64,000 nucleotides of DNA from Plantago elongata (taxonomy: Eukaryota; Streptophyta; Magnoliopsida; Lamiales; Plantaginaceae): the NCBI GenBank assembly GCA_036897095.1, contig JAYMSP010000167.1, positions 1-64,000 of the forward strand, read 5' to 3'. Position numbers and translations under genes: made by a program. The stretch's first letter is position 1. Each line of letters begins with the position of its first letter. This document shows positions 1 through 12,549 of the stretch, piece after piece. A model generated the notes under the pieces. It was given only the letters and a program-made list of their open reading frames with translations. It was not told where the DNA came from and searched no databases.

Positions 1-840
1 CTTGTGGTGTGAACTGGTTGGTCCTGTTTCGTGAACATTTTGGAAAATCCAGGATCGGGAATCTGTCTTGCTTGATAAGTGTTCCGTGTTTTCTGTCTTG
101 AGTAATAAGTGTTCCGTGTTTTTTCCTGTCACAAGTGAACTCTGTCTTGTATTAGTATTTGTGTCTGCTTTCTTGCCTGTCTTGAAATGTATTACTCACT
201 AAGTCGTTAGACTTACCCTCTCTGTCTTGTTTGTTCCTTTCCGTTCCCCAGGTAATGATTGCGAGAACAGGGTAGACGATCGGGTAGATCGACCAAGCAT
301 TAGTAGTCAGACCCGACCTTTTTCTGCCGCCGTGCATTGGTTATTTAGAAAATAATGGTATCGGCAACTACACTTCCGAGTACAGTTGCCCATATTATAT
401 TAATTAATAAATATGTTTGCGTTATATTCTGGTTATGGTTTCCTCTTATCCGGCACTGATCGATCAACCGCGCTTCGGGCGGTTGGGACCCCACATAGAA
501 GTGGCACTCGATCCGGTATCAACCGGGCGGGCGCTACAGAATACTTCACTTGCAGAAATATTATATTCATTAACAGGTCTTAGACAAAAATACAATATAA
601 GAAGAAACACGATTATTAAAATGAAAATGATTACAAAGATGATATTTTGGTACATTTCCCTGAAGCATATTGCATAGTAAGTAGCAAACTAATTATATGT
701 TTTTTGTCAATTCAAACTAAAGTAACAAAACTCTAATTAGAGAAGTCTTTCACAAGTTAGAAGTTAGAACAAAGAGACCTTCAACAGTAATAAAGTATCA
801 TTGTATAGTATATTAAAAATGTGTATTGCATAAGGCTACC
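1..840. other. Unclassified intergenic DNA at left edge
   Basis: No gene is supported here. Bases 1-180 hold a degenerate tandem of a GTCTTG / AAGTGTTCCGTGTTTT phrase. Bases 440-545 are unusually GC-rich for this window (CGCGCTTCGGGCGG, GGGCGGGCGCTACAG) and could be a fragment of a retroelement terminus, but I see no matching second copy. The rest is AT-rich with no coding signal. Confidence 0.3.
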
Positions 841-1190
841 TCAATATTCGACCCGAAATAATCCGAAATATTTGACCCAAAACAATCCGAACTTTTTTAA
901 TCCGAAAGGACCCAAACCCGAATTACACCCAAATCCGAAAATAGTCAACCTGAAACGATCCGATTTTTTTAATCTGAAAGGACTCAAATCAGAATAACAT
1001 CCGAACTCGAAGTGATAGAGATGTGAAGTCACCCGATGCGATTCAAAGTGATCCAAAATATCAATAACCTGAAACGACTCAAACCCGATCATCATTCGAA
1101 CCCGACCCGAATTGAAAATGACCCGAAGTAAAAAGTGGACGAGAATGACCGATCCGAATTGATAAATTCAAATGACCCAATTGTCAGGTA
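841..1190. repeat. Degenerate GACCCGAA / AATCCGAAA repeat tract
   Basis: The stretch is built from many imperfect copies of short phrases such as GACCCGAA, AATCCGAAA and CCCGAAT, on an irregular period of roughly 10-20 bases. Open frames on either strand are a by-product of the repeat. No terminal inverted repeats or target duplication were identified. Confidence 0.6.
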
Positions 1191-1689
1191 TAATCAATAG
1201 TGGGACCACCACTTGTAAAAACTGAAGATGATGAAGTGAACTAGGATATAACCTACAAGATTTTAACAACAACAATGTAGGACTCTAGTGATTAAAAGGC
1301 AGTCTCAGTTGTTATGTATAGAGGGTCATATGTTTGAAAACAAAGTACGCAAAGCGAGCAAGAAAATCTTAGAGTTTATATCTAGTAGATACACGTATCT
1401 GTTATCCAGTTTTCTAAGTTGTTTCTGAATACATAATACAACTTCAACCACACTTTAAAAGTTACGAAAGCACATATATAACTTCGACCCACCTAAACTT
1501 TGTATTTAGATTCGCTAATATGAGTAGACCACAATCTCAGCTTGGGGCGAAATATCAATTTCCCCAGAGACTTGCAACTGATGACGTTTTCGAAACAAAG
1601 TTGCAAATATAAATATCATCACCCTGAATATACAATTAAAATTATATATCGTCACACTAGATACAAAAACTGGTGAAAGTTCAAATTTT

Positions 1690-1862
1690 TGTGAGAGTTC
1701 TGAGATTCCTGCAATATTATATACTAATTGTGCGGTGTTATATGTAAATTGTGGATTTTTATTTTTTGTAAATTGTGTATTATGTATATTAATTTTGCAG
1801 CTGAATCATTTTGTTTGAAACTCTCAGGACTTTCCGGACTCTCAGGAGAGTTTCTTTACACT
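1690..1862. mobile_element. MITE-like repeat, copy 1 (second copy near 33640)
   Basis: The left end (GAGAGTTCTGAGATTCC) and right end (GGACTCTCAGGAGAGTTTC) form imperfect terminal inverted repeats. The interior (GTAAATTGTG, then TAAATTGTGTATTAT and GTATATTAATT) is shared with 33640-33802, so this is one dispersed family with no coding capacity. A target duplication could not be fixed, so the superfamily is uncertain. Confidence 0.55.
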
Positions 1863-3863
<2,001 letters not shown>

Positions 3864-4643
3864 AATTCAAATCAATTAATCCTTGACATATCTACATGAT
3901 TCAAGATTTATCATGTTGATGTATCTATATGATTCAAGATTTATCGTACTTATTTTAACATTTTCTAGCAATAAATGCAGTTTCTTAAGATTTTGTAAGG
4001 AACAAAGGTTAAAAGTTCCTATAGCTTTCTTCTAGATGAGGGTATATTGCATGAAATCCCCTAGTTATTTCAAAGTAACACCAAAACTCCTCAATCATTT
4101 AAATTACAAAAACTAACAGAGGAAAATCGAATTAATTTAAAACTGAGTTACATACAGAATGAACAACTAGATATAGCTCATCTCCAGTCTGGCGACCATA
4201 ACAAGTACGAATAGACCCGGGCAGTTCCAGGAAACGCTCAAATTTAGAACTAGAACCGCAATTTCTGTTCGATTTCGATTCGGTTCTCGATTTTCAGTTT
4301 CGTTTGATCGGATCTAAGTAGGAACATCAAATACTCAAAAACCTCCAATCTACTTGGAGGCGCTCCCGGCCGGAGATGAACATGTTTACACTTCAAGAAC
4401 ATTGATGTACGAGTACCCTCTTTCTCGCACCCTCTTTCTCAACGAATCTTTTGACGTCCTAATAACATCCTTTTGGATTTGAAGGAGCCATGTTCAAATC
4501 AAATCAAACTCAGATAAGAAATTCTAAGAGCTAAGCATTGAATCCCTTAATATAATTAAACAGTTATCTATCTATAGTTTCCACTTTCCACTACTTTTAT
4601 TCTTGCATATGTTTCTTCATTGAAATATAGTTTAGAGAAAACA
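3864..4643. other. 3' flank of the ROP gene and intergenic DNA
   Basis: This is the likely ROP 3' UTR (a TCAAGATTTATC phrase is repeated around 3900-3945), then AT-rich intergenic DNA up to the LTR element. No coding frame or structured repeat was recognised. Confidence 0.35.
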
Positions 4644-4648
4644 TGTAC

Positions 4649-5254
4649 GGTTAGTATCTGGAGAGATTTGGCTAAAAATCAGCCAATCAACCCAAATATC
4701 CTTATGCACGGTATAGAACACCAAAGATGTATTCTACTAGATAAAACTCCAGATCTACACGATTACAGTACTAAAGAACATAAGCAACTCTATATCTTTA
4801 GACGGAGTAGATCGACTAGCACACAAGAATACATAGCCACCTATCAATGAAACTTCCTGCAACTAAAGAGACGCCTACTCTCTAGAGTTTATCCCGGGGT
4901 ACATTTAAGTACTAAACAAACCTCCTTGAGGCATCTGCTAGAGAACTCTCAGTTCTACTCATAAACTCATATTCGTCATTCATTTTAAACTGAGAAGGGG
5001 GTTGAGGTATATATATCCTCTACAACTACTATGGACTTAACCCAATAAGAATCTCCTAACCAGATGGTCTACTTAGCTAGCAAGAATTACCATCTACTAA
5101 TTATTCTTCCTAACCAAGTATACTAAGCCTCCAAGATAGAATCTAATAATATCTAGCTACTAATTATACCCACGGGCTACGGTCCATGGGCCAATCTAAC
5201 TAATTAAATCTAATACATAATAAAGTACAGATACGAAGACGTGGGTTCGTATCA
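4649..5254 (-). repeat. Left LTR of the 4.6-8.2 kb retroelement
   Basis: Direct repeat of about 606 bp matching 7477-8183. Shared landmarks in order are TTATGCACGGTATA, ACACCAAAGATGTATTCTAC, CATAGCCACCTATC, GAGAACTCTCAGTTCTACTC and GTGGGTTCGTAT. In the minus orientation of the element this is the 3' LTR. Confidence 0.85.
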
Positions 5255-7476
5255 TATACGCCCCCTGGAAATGGACCCTGTCCTCAAGGTTCACTCAAGT
5301 TCTTCTTCCATTCGTCAAGTGGCAACAATTGTACGTCTTCAATATCTTGAACAACCCGACCCTCCGCGCCAACTCCAGACACGAGCTTAGGCGCGTAGCT
5401 TTCGAATTGTACTGCCTCCTATCAATATCAAGCTTGTTACAAGGTCGTCAACATAAGCTCTAGCACGTTCTTGCCCCGATATCGATCACTTGATGCTCAT
5501 CTTCTTAAGGAGCTTGCATCATAGAGCTTATTAAGTCCGCAAAGTCACCTCCCTCCACTTGAGTTTTTCTCGACTTCGAAGATTGTTCTCAAACTTGAGC
5601 CATCGCTAGGTCCCCTTTATAGTAGTCATCACGAGCACCAACCCATGCCTCTCCAGAATAATATCTAACTCCAGATGATTATAGTCGGCACCCATATGAA
5701 ATCAGACTATTAAGGTTCCCTTTTTTCCTTTCCGGTCTTCATGAGAGGTGCTCACATAATTCCCAAACATCTTCTAGACTCCCATTAATCACCAATGGTA
5801 GAGAATAATCATATATTGTAGTTGATACTACACATTGGATGAGAAATCTTGATTGCATTCTCTTGTATTTCTTCGTCCCACTATAAAGACTATTTATTTT
5901 TCTCTCCATATCCACTTCATCTTAACATATAGTCATAGCAATGACCAACTCAGTTTCCTTCATAAATTATAGCCTCGTGTATAATAAGGAAGTACATGAT
6001 TTACCTCTTCGTCGGCTTGTCAATCCGCTCTTCACGTTTACTCCTTAGTAGAGTCTTCTAGGCCTATTTGATTCAAATTTACGAGAACTATCATGAATGT
6101 CGATACACTCGACTCCCCTTCACACGAATTCATCCTCATATAGAATCCTTTACTCTCGAAATATTCCACCATTCACCAACACCACATAACTTTCTTCACA
6201 CGACATATAATTTCCAATATATAATGAACTTCTCAACTACAAATTTAGCCACCGAATTATATACATGTGTAGAAGTATTTACCTCGTCACTTCCACAAGA
6301 TATATCTCGAGAATATTTGATCCGCGATCATTGCCAATATTCACAACTTCACCAAACCATATGGTCATGTTGCAAATCCCCAAGACTCCTCAATGAAGTC
6401 CCCAAAAATCGCATGGATTTAATATTTCCTGAAGAAATCTGCAACCAACATCGACCGTACTTTTGGTCATGTTCAGGTACTCCAAATCCAATCTCCATCG
6501 TTCAGATTCTAGGATGCTGAATTGTGGACCTTCTGTCAAAATTTCAGCACCATCTACAGTTCGTTTAGCGGGAATCTAAATTTTTCTCCGGCTGCGCAGT
6601 CCAGGAAATCATTCACGGAAAATTGACTTTCGGTCGTGATTCTCGCCTGATCTACGTGGTTCGGCTCCCCCCCAAACCCAAGCACCTTCTGTACTATATC
6701 CCAACTATTGTCACCATCTTCAAATTCTTATCGTTACCAAAACAATATCCAGATTTATGACACACCTTATTGGAGTCGGTTCTCTTCCTTCTTTCTTCTT
6801 CTTCTTTATTTCTTTCTCTTTTCTTCCTTACGGCTGCCCTAGCCGCCTCTTCCAACTGTTGTTCTGCTGCTCTAAGTCGCTATGGTGACTCCTAAAGTAG
6901 CTTTTATCTTGAACATGCAAAGTGCTCTTGTTGCGCGGTGGTGGATCATCAGATCTGCCTCCAACCTTGTCGTTTTATGCATCGGAATTCTTTTTATTTT
7001 GCGGCTAAGCCGCCTTCTTATCCGATGACACCATCTCGATTTGCCCGTTTGCTACACAAGGGTGGTGCGGCCGTACCGGGTTGCTGTCGATTGACAGCAA
7101 CACCGCTAGTTGTGCGGCACGACTAGCCTAGCAGAGGTCTGGTGACCTCAACTCTCCTTCCTTCCTTCGATGGGTGTCTATTCATGATCATAAACTACCC
7201 TTCCCCCATGCCTAGAGCTCCTCCATCCGCGAACCATGAGATCCACCGGGTTTTGGTTCTCTCTTTGCTTTCGAAAAGCTTAGTTAATTTGCAGTACATC
7301 TTTGAATTCTCCTCCTCCACAGCTCGTCAAGTCGGCTATCTGAGATCGATCCTCCAGAAATTACGTCTTCACCGTATCCACTGGATGTCGGTCCTCCTTG
7401 ATTTCGCAAACCGCGTGGTTGATAAAATATACTCTTAACCCAAGCCGAAAGGATGGACTAGGCTTTAGATACTAAA

Positions 7477-8183
7477 TGTTAGGTACCTGGATAGATCTGC
7501 CTACAAATCAACCAATCAACCTAAATACCCTTATGCACGGTATAAGGCTTAGAACACCAAAGATGTATTCTACTATATAAACTCTAGATCTATAGGATCA
7601 CAGTGGTAAAGAGCACAAGCAACCCTATATCTCTAGACATATTAAATCGGCTAGCACACAAGAATACATAGCCACCTATCCATGAAACTTCCCGTAACCA
7701 AAGAGACACCTACTCTCTAGGATTTATCTTGGGGTACACTTAAGTACTAAACAGTATACCTCCTCGGAGCATCTGCCAGAGAACTCTCAGTTCTACTCAT
7801 AAACTCATCTTTTTTTTTTGAACGGCTAAAGGGTGACTCAAACCCCCGGCCTATTGGTTGGAGGTGAAACATCTTACTCATAAACTCATCTTCTTCATTC
7901 ATTTTAAACCGAGAAGGGAATTGAGTTATTTATAACCTCTATAACCTCTACAACTACAATGGGCTTAACCAAATAAGAATCCCCTAACCAGATTTTCTAC
8001 TTACCTAGCAAGAATTACCATATACTAATTATTCTTCATAACCAAGTATACTTAGCCTCCAAGATAGAATCTAATAATATCTAGCTAATAAATATACCCA
8101 CATGCTACGGTTCATGGGGCCAATCTGACTAATTATATCCAATACATAATAAAGTACATATACGAAGATGTGGGTTCGTATTA
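7477..8183 (-). repeat. Right LTR of the same retroelement
   Basis: Direct repeat of about 707 bp matching 4649-5254, beginning TGTTAGGTACC and ending just before the TGTAC duplication. The extra length is the inserted SINE with its duplicated target. In the minus orientation of the element this is the 5' LTR. Confidence 0.85.
7808..7877 (-). mobile_element. tRNA-derived SINE, 5'-truncated, inside the right LTR
   Basis: On the minus strand the order is CACCTCCAACCAATAGG, a B-box-like GGGGGTTTGAGTC, ACCCTTTAGCCG and an A-run. The LTR phrase CTCATAAACTCATC occurs once on each side of the insert but only once in the other LTR, so it is the target duplication. The tRNA 5' half with the A-box is missing. 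The same family occurs at 27640, 44248, 49096-49370 and 50441. Confidence 0.8.
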
Positions 8184-8188
8184 TGTAC

Positions 8189-8880
8189 TTAATTGAATGA
8201 TTGACATGGTTGAACAGCACAAGGTTTCTACATTTATAGATAGTAAAACCTTTTTATCTAAATTTACTATAAAGGTCAATAGAAATCTAATAATAAATTG
8301 CATTTGAAACCTTTTTTTTTTTGTTTGTTTGAATTAAGATAAAAAGGATGTACTAGTTTTGTAAAATAGAACCTATATGTTGTTAAACTACACCCATCAT
8401 TCAAGTAAGTACACTTTTTCTCTTAATGAAATTTCAATAAAGAAATATATAATGAATAAAAGTAGTGGAAAATGGAAACTATAGATAAAGATTTTTTTAT
8501 AACAACCCGAAAATTTAATAAACGAATCTAAATGAGTTAGTACTAACTAGTTGAAGCGGACTTTTTGTTTCGTGGGCTAGGCCCCTTGTAATTTTCTTTA
8601 AGTCCATTTATGCCTAAACCTAGCCCAAAACTTACTCTAACCCTCTAAAACCCGATAGAAACCCTTCTACAGGAGAAGTTTGAATACATCCAGCAAGCCA
8701 CGTTCTTTACTCCTTCACGCATTGCCTTCAGCGTCTTCCAGTTATGTGACAGGGAAAATTTTGCCATCTCTTCGTGTCGAAGGAGTACAAGTTTGGCAAG
8801 AAGATTTAGGAATCGTCCTTGGACTTCGAGTTTTGCCCTATTATTTTTCAAAGGTGATGAGATGGACCTGCCAGGAGTAC
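8189..8880. other. Intergenic DNA
   Basis: AT-rich to about 8500, then a mixed-composition stretch with overlapping open frames on both strands (8640-8920). None resembles a known family or has a plausible gene context. It may belong to the retroelement debris that follows. Confidence 0.3.
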
Positions 8881-8888
8881 TAGGGACT

Positions 8889-9340
8889 TGTAACGACCCG
8901 GCCCGTTGGACATGCAAGGTTACTCATAAAGGTTCCATCACTTGGTATAATATTGTCCACTTTGATCGGAGCCCATATAGATTTGTTTTTGATATACCAA
9001 AAGGCTTCATACCATATGATAGTGGTGGTGGTCTACATATATATACCTTATCTCTTTCACTCTCAAGCGACGTGGAATATTGGGTATTAGTATCTTCCTC
9101 CCTTAAATCCTTAACTCGTCGAGCTTGACGGGGTACAACTTCTCCTAGCACCAACCATCAATGCAAGTTTCTAGAGGTGACCTCTACGGGCTCAAGAGGT
9201 GGCTCCCACCATTCATACGGTGTAGTACTTTACCCAGCATGGCAATTTGTTCATGCAATTCCGGATAGTCCCGCTTTGATATCATTTGTAACGACTCGAC
9301 TACTAATGGGTCGAGACCCGACCCACCGAACTGACAAAGT
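8889..9340 (-). mobile_element. LTR-retroelement debris (TGTAACGACCC-type ends)
   Basis: Two TGTAACGAC starts lie about 400 bp apart (8889 and 9287), and both are followed by related sequence (CCCGGCCC / CCCGACCC, then GTTACTCAT / GTTACGCAT). Just left of the second is CTTTGATATCAT, which on the minus strand resembles a tRNA-Met primer-binding site next to an LTR end. This suggests broken copies of a minus-oriented LTR element. Outer limits are not defined. Confidence 0.4.
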
Positions 9341-9938
9341 TACGCATGACTGACATACCGAACTCGTGATCATCGCCAATATTTTTACTTATCATTTCTT
9401 TTGAGCGCAAAATATTTTATTCTTTTGAACTTTGGTTTGGAGCGTGAACTAAGCAAGATTTGCCACTTGAGTTTCTGCATTTTCTTTTCCAACACGAATT
9501 AGTTTCACGGATTTCATGTCATAGACTTTGGTGCGGTTCGCATATTTGCACGATTTACAGTTTAACAAGTAGCATTCGTCAAATTTATTGTCATAAGTTT
9601 TAATACGCACTAAATATTACTTAGTTCGTTATTATTTAAAATAGGCGTTACATTTTTTATTATATTACATAATGATATTTCATTATAGTGGACTAGAATT
9701 AATTTATGTTAGAATTAGTTTCCATTTTAAGGGGAATATATGTAATAAAATTCATTATCTATAATGGTGAGGGCTTTATATATATTTTACTTTCCTTCAC
9801 AATCATGGTAATTGATATATATACTCCAATAAAGGTAGGTTGATATATACTTCAATATCATACTTTCCTATAAAAATTCATTGGATTTTTTATAATGATA
9901 TAGTAATTCAAAAAGCCCAGGTAAAATTTGGAAACTCT
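9341..9938. other. Upstream region of the MADS gene
   Basis: AT-rich DNA with no gene and no clear repeat ends. It is presumably promoter for the MADS-box gene that follows. Confidence 0.35.
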
Positions 9939-9946
9939 ATTTATAC
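9939..9946 (+). promoter_or_regulatory. Putative TATA box of the MADS gene
   Basis: TATTTATA lies about 67 bases upstream of the MADS start codon at 10013. That is suitable for a short 5' leader without an intron. Position-based inference only. Confidence 0.45.
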
Positions 9947-10012
9947 TCATACACCACTGCAAATCTCATGCCTTGCTCTTAGAATTTCTCATCGAATTTT
10001 GTTTGATTTGCA

Positions 10013-10627
10013 ATGGCTCCTTCAAATCAAAAAAAGAAGTCATCAGGACGTCAAAAGATTGAGATGAAATTCATCGAGAACGATGGTGCTCGTATGTCAA
10101 CATTCTCCAAGCGTAAACATGGCCTTTTCAAGAAAGCAACCGAGTTCACGGCAACTTGTGGTGCAAAATTGGTCGTGATTTTCTTCTCCATCTGCGGCCG
10201 GGCTTATTCGTTTGGCAGTCCAAGTGTCGATGCGGTTTTGGATAAAGTTTATGGTAGCTCGTCGGCAAGTGCTCATGAGGAGGACTACTTTGCTCCTGAC
10301 GCCAAGTTCATCCAGGATCAGGTAAAAAAACTGAAGTGTCACTCAGATAATTTGACTGCAGAATTTGAAGTTTCTAAGAGTAGGACACTGGACTTGAATA
10401 AAAAACTTTTCAGTACATGTCCTCCTATAATGGATGAAGTTCATATAAGTCAAGTGGCTGTCTCGAAGTTGGGTAAATTAAAACAAAAACTTCTAACCGG
10501 ACGTGATCAGTTACGAAGCAAAGCAGTGGGAGGTGATTTGCTAGCTCTTGAGAAAGACGGAGCAACTATTTGTCTCGCAAACATTGAGATGGATGAAAGT
10601 GAAAAATCTAGCTGGTTGAAATTATAA
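10013..10627 (+). CDS. Type I (M-alpha) MADS-box protein, AGL62-like
   Basis: Single-exon gene of 204 aa encoding a DNA-binding transcription factor. The MADS domain covers about residues 12-70, with GRQKIEMKFIEN, STFSKRKHGLFKKATEF, CGAKLVVIFFSICGRAYSFG and SVDAVLDKVY. There is no K-box; the rest is a short, moderately charged region with possible coiled-coil character (QVKKLKCHSDNLTAEFEVSK). Lack of introns, lack of a K-box and the GRQKIEM...SFG pattern place it in type I, M-alpha, near AGL62, a subfamily best known from female gametophyte and endosperm. It reads through without interruption to TAA and looks functional. Type I genes turn over fast, so orthology to one Arabidopsis gene should not be assumed. 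Confidence 0.9.
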   Translation: MAPSNQKKKSSGRQKIEMKFIENDGARMSTFSKRKHGLFKKATEFTATCGAKLVVIFFSICGRAYSFGSPSVDAVLDKVYGSSSASAHEEDYFAPDAKFIQDQVKKLKCHSDNLTAEFEVSKSRTLDLNKKLFSTCPPIMDEVHISQVAVSKLGKLKQKLLTGRDQLRSKAVGGDLLALEKDGATICLANIEMDESEKSSWLKL

Positions 10628-11397
10628 TACGCATGTGTTTACATTTGTTTTCATTCTATATAAGTGATGATGAAATGTAATGCGAAAGATATGCGACTTT
10701 AATTATCATTATGTTGTCTAAGGTATATTAAGTATCTGAAACTTAAATGCATTCAATAGTTTTATGAATTAGCTAGTCACTCATTTTTAATTAAACTAAT
10801 TCAATATTTATTACTTATAAATAAATACAATCACTATATTATAAAATCTAGCATTGGGAGTTAAATCTCCATACTTCCTTGTCATTCTGGGGTAATTAAA
10901 CAATAAATTGTAGGATGGTTATAATTTTCTCCAAATATCATTTTAAATGATATACTATGTAAATAATAATCTTTCCTTAAATTTTTCGTAAAATCTTCGG
11001 TGACATCTTTCTATTACAAAAGAATAAAACAAACTAGTGGGACCAATAATTCTCCTTCAAAATAATGTGAGAAGGGTTTAAATTTGAGCAATATGTTAGG
11101 GAGTCCTAAATTATTTTACGGACCATAATTTAAATAGAATTCTCGAAGTTTTCATGTTTTAGCTTACAATTTATTATTTTATCTTAAATATAACAATGAG
11201 ATCCCCACCACTAGTGATCTAACGATTTAAATAATATACACCTTTGAGCAATTAACAAACATGGTATATACTCCATACCAATTATTTTCTAACTTCACAT
11301 TCCATTTTTCCAATTTATAATATTAGATACATATGTGTGTACACTTTAGAATTTAAGGGTTTGATATTGTTTATTGCACCAATCACTAAGTTTATAG
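10628..11397. other. Intergenic DNA downstream of the MADS gene
   Basis: AT-rich with no coding signal; the first 100-150 bases are likely MADS 3' UTR. Nothing else was recognised before the MULE-like element. Confidence 0.35.
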
Positions 11398-12549
11398 TTG
11401 TAGATAGGGAGAATGACACTTTTGGTCCACAACTATGGGTTTTTTAACGCGCAATCACCAATTTGCACTCGTTGTGATTTTTAGTCCACAATTTAGACGA
11501 ATTGACAATTCTAGTCATAATTCGCCGAATTACGGGCGAACTGAGCCTAGCTCACATATGAAATGCTGACTGGGCTTCCACCTCACTTCAATTACATACT
11601 TACTTGGCTTCCACCTCACTTCAATTCTACACATCAGATTCTCCTTCCCAATTCACACACAAACCCTAATTCGCCTTCCTCCTTCTTCTCCTTCCTCCCT
11701 CCTTCATTCTTCCACCACCACCATCCGCCGCCTCCATTCTCCACCACCACTGCCTCCATTCTCCACCATCACCACCACCTCCATTCACCGCCGCCTCCAT
11801 TCTTCCACCACCACTGCCCACTCGCCACTGCTCACCCACCGCCGCCTCCATTCTCCACCACCACCGCCTCCAAGCTTCGGGCGCCATTAATGGAGGCTTG
11901 AGCTTCGCGCGTCCTCTTCTTGCTAAACTGGGATGGATCGATACAGATGGACGGAATGAAGGATATAGGAGTCGAGACTCGAAGCGAGAAACTCGCGATT
12001 TGATCCGCGATTGGCATTATCAAACGATCGGTAAATTCTGAGAATTCGATTTGCGAAGCTGGAAAGTCGGTCTGATTTTGTTGATTTGTTCGTCCTAGAT
12101 GATGATATGAACGGGGGTAAATGAATACTCAAAGATTTACGGACCCAGATTCGTTCTAGGACTGAGGAAATCGTTTTTTGAAACTCGATCGGATTTACAG
12201 GGATTAAATTGAAGTTTTAGAAACTTAAAGGCCTTGTGTTTGAGAATTTGATGTGGTCTGGGGACTTGCGGGAAATTTGCTTATTTTGAAAATTTTCACT
12301 TTGGCCCAATCTGAAGTGTTTAATTCGTCGAGGTGTCACGCCAGGTAATTACACAAAGTGTGGCCAGCTCGCCCAGTCAGCAAAAAAATACCAGCTAGGC
12401 TCAGTTCGCTCATAATTCGACGAATTATGACTAAAATTACCAATTCGTCTAAGTTGTGAACTAAAAATCACAATGAGTGCAAAGTGGTGATTGCGCGTCC
12501 AGAAAATCCATAGTTGTGGACCAAAAGTACCATTCTCTCATTGTAGATA
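11398..12549. mobile_element. Pack-MULE-like element with 9-bp target duplication
   Basis: The element itself is 11407-12540 (1134 bp). Long terminal inverted repeats of about 150-170 bp run from 11407 and back from 12540: GGGAGAATG against TGAGAGAATG in inverse, then CTTTTGGTCCACAACTATGG, CGCAATCACC, AATTCG-rich segments and GAGCCTAGCT. The 9-bp duplication TTGTAGATA flanks it at 11398-11406 and 12541-12549, the hallmark of Mutator-like elements. No transposase is present. The interior is unlike its surroundings: pyrimidine- and GC-rich with CCACCACC/CCGCCTCCATTC phrases, and looks like a captured 5' region of a host gene. Parent gene not recognised. Confidence 0.9.
11640..12230. other. Putative captured host sequence inside the MULE
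   Basis: A C/T-rich segment resembling a plant 5' UTR (CCTTCCTCCTTCTTCTCC) is followed by repeats of CCACCACC and CCGCCTCCATTC, then a balanced-composition stretch (GATCGATACAGATGG, CTCGCGATTTGATCCGCGA). Open frames exist on both strands but follow the repeat and match no family I know. Origin by gene capture is inferred from composition and from its position between MULE ends. Confidence 0.45.

Larger units (their letters stand above)
4644..8188 (-). mobile_element. Degenerate LTR retrotransposon with 5-bp target duplication
   Basis: Two long direct repeats (4649-5254 and 7477-8183) flank about 2.2 kb. The 5-bp target duplication TGTAC sits at 4644-4648 and 8184-8188. Minus orientation is indicated by a purine-rich tract just inside the left LTR, with a TTGAGGACAGGG phrase (minus strand) typical of the 3' end of plant LTR elements. 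The right LTR is about 100 bp longer because a SINE has landed in it (7808-7877). The interior shows no intact gag or pol frame, so the element is either non-autonomous or decayed. The LTRs differ at many sites, so the insertion is not recent. Superfamily uncertain, Ty3-like on the 3'-end phrase. Confidence 0.85.

Noticed and set aside
841-1095. 84-aa minus-strand frame with repeated FGxxxLGPFxLKK phrases
   Set aside because: The protein repeat is simply the translation of the GACCCGAA-type DNA repeat.
6068-6520. 150-aa plus-strand frame inside the LTR element
   Set aside because: It runs against the orientation of the element and shows no gag, pol or other domain; it is most likely a chance frame.
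11563-11901. His/Pro-rich 112-aa frame inside the MULE
   Set aside because: The amino-acid pattern follows directly from CCACCACC and CCTCC repeats, and the complementary strand is equally open.
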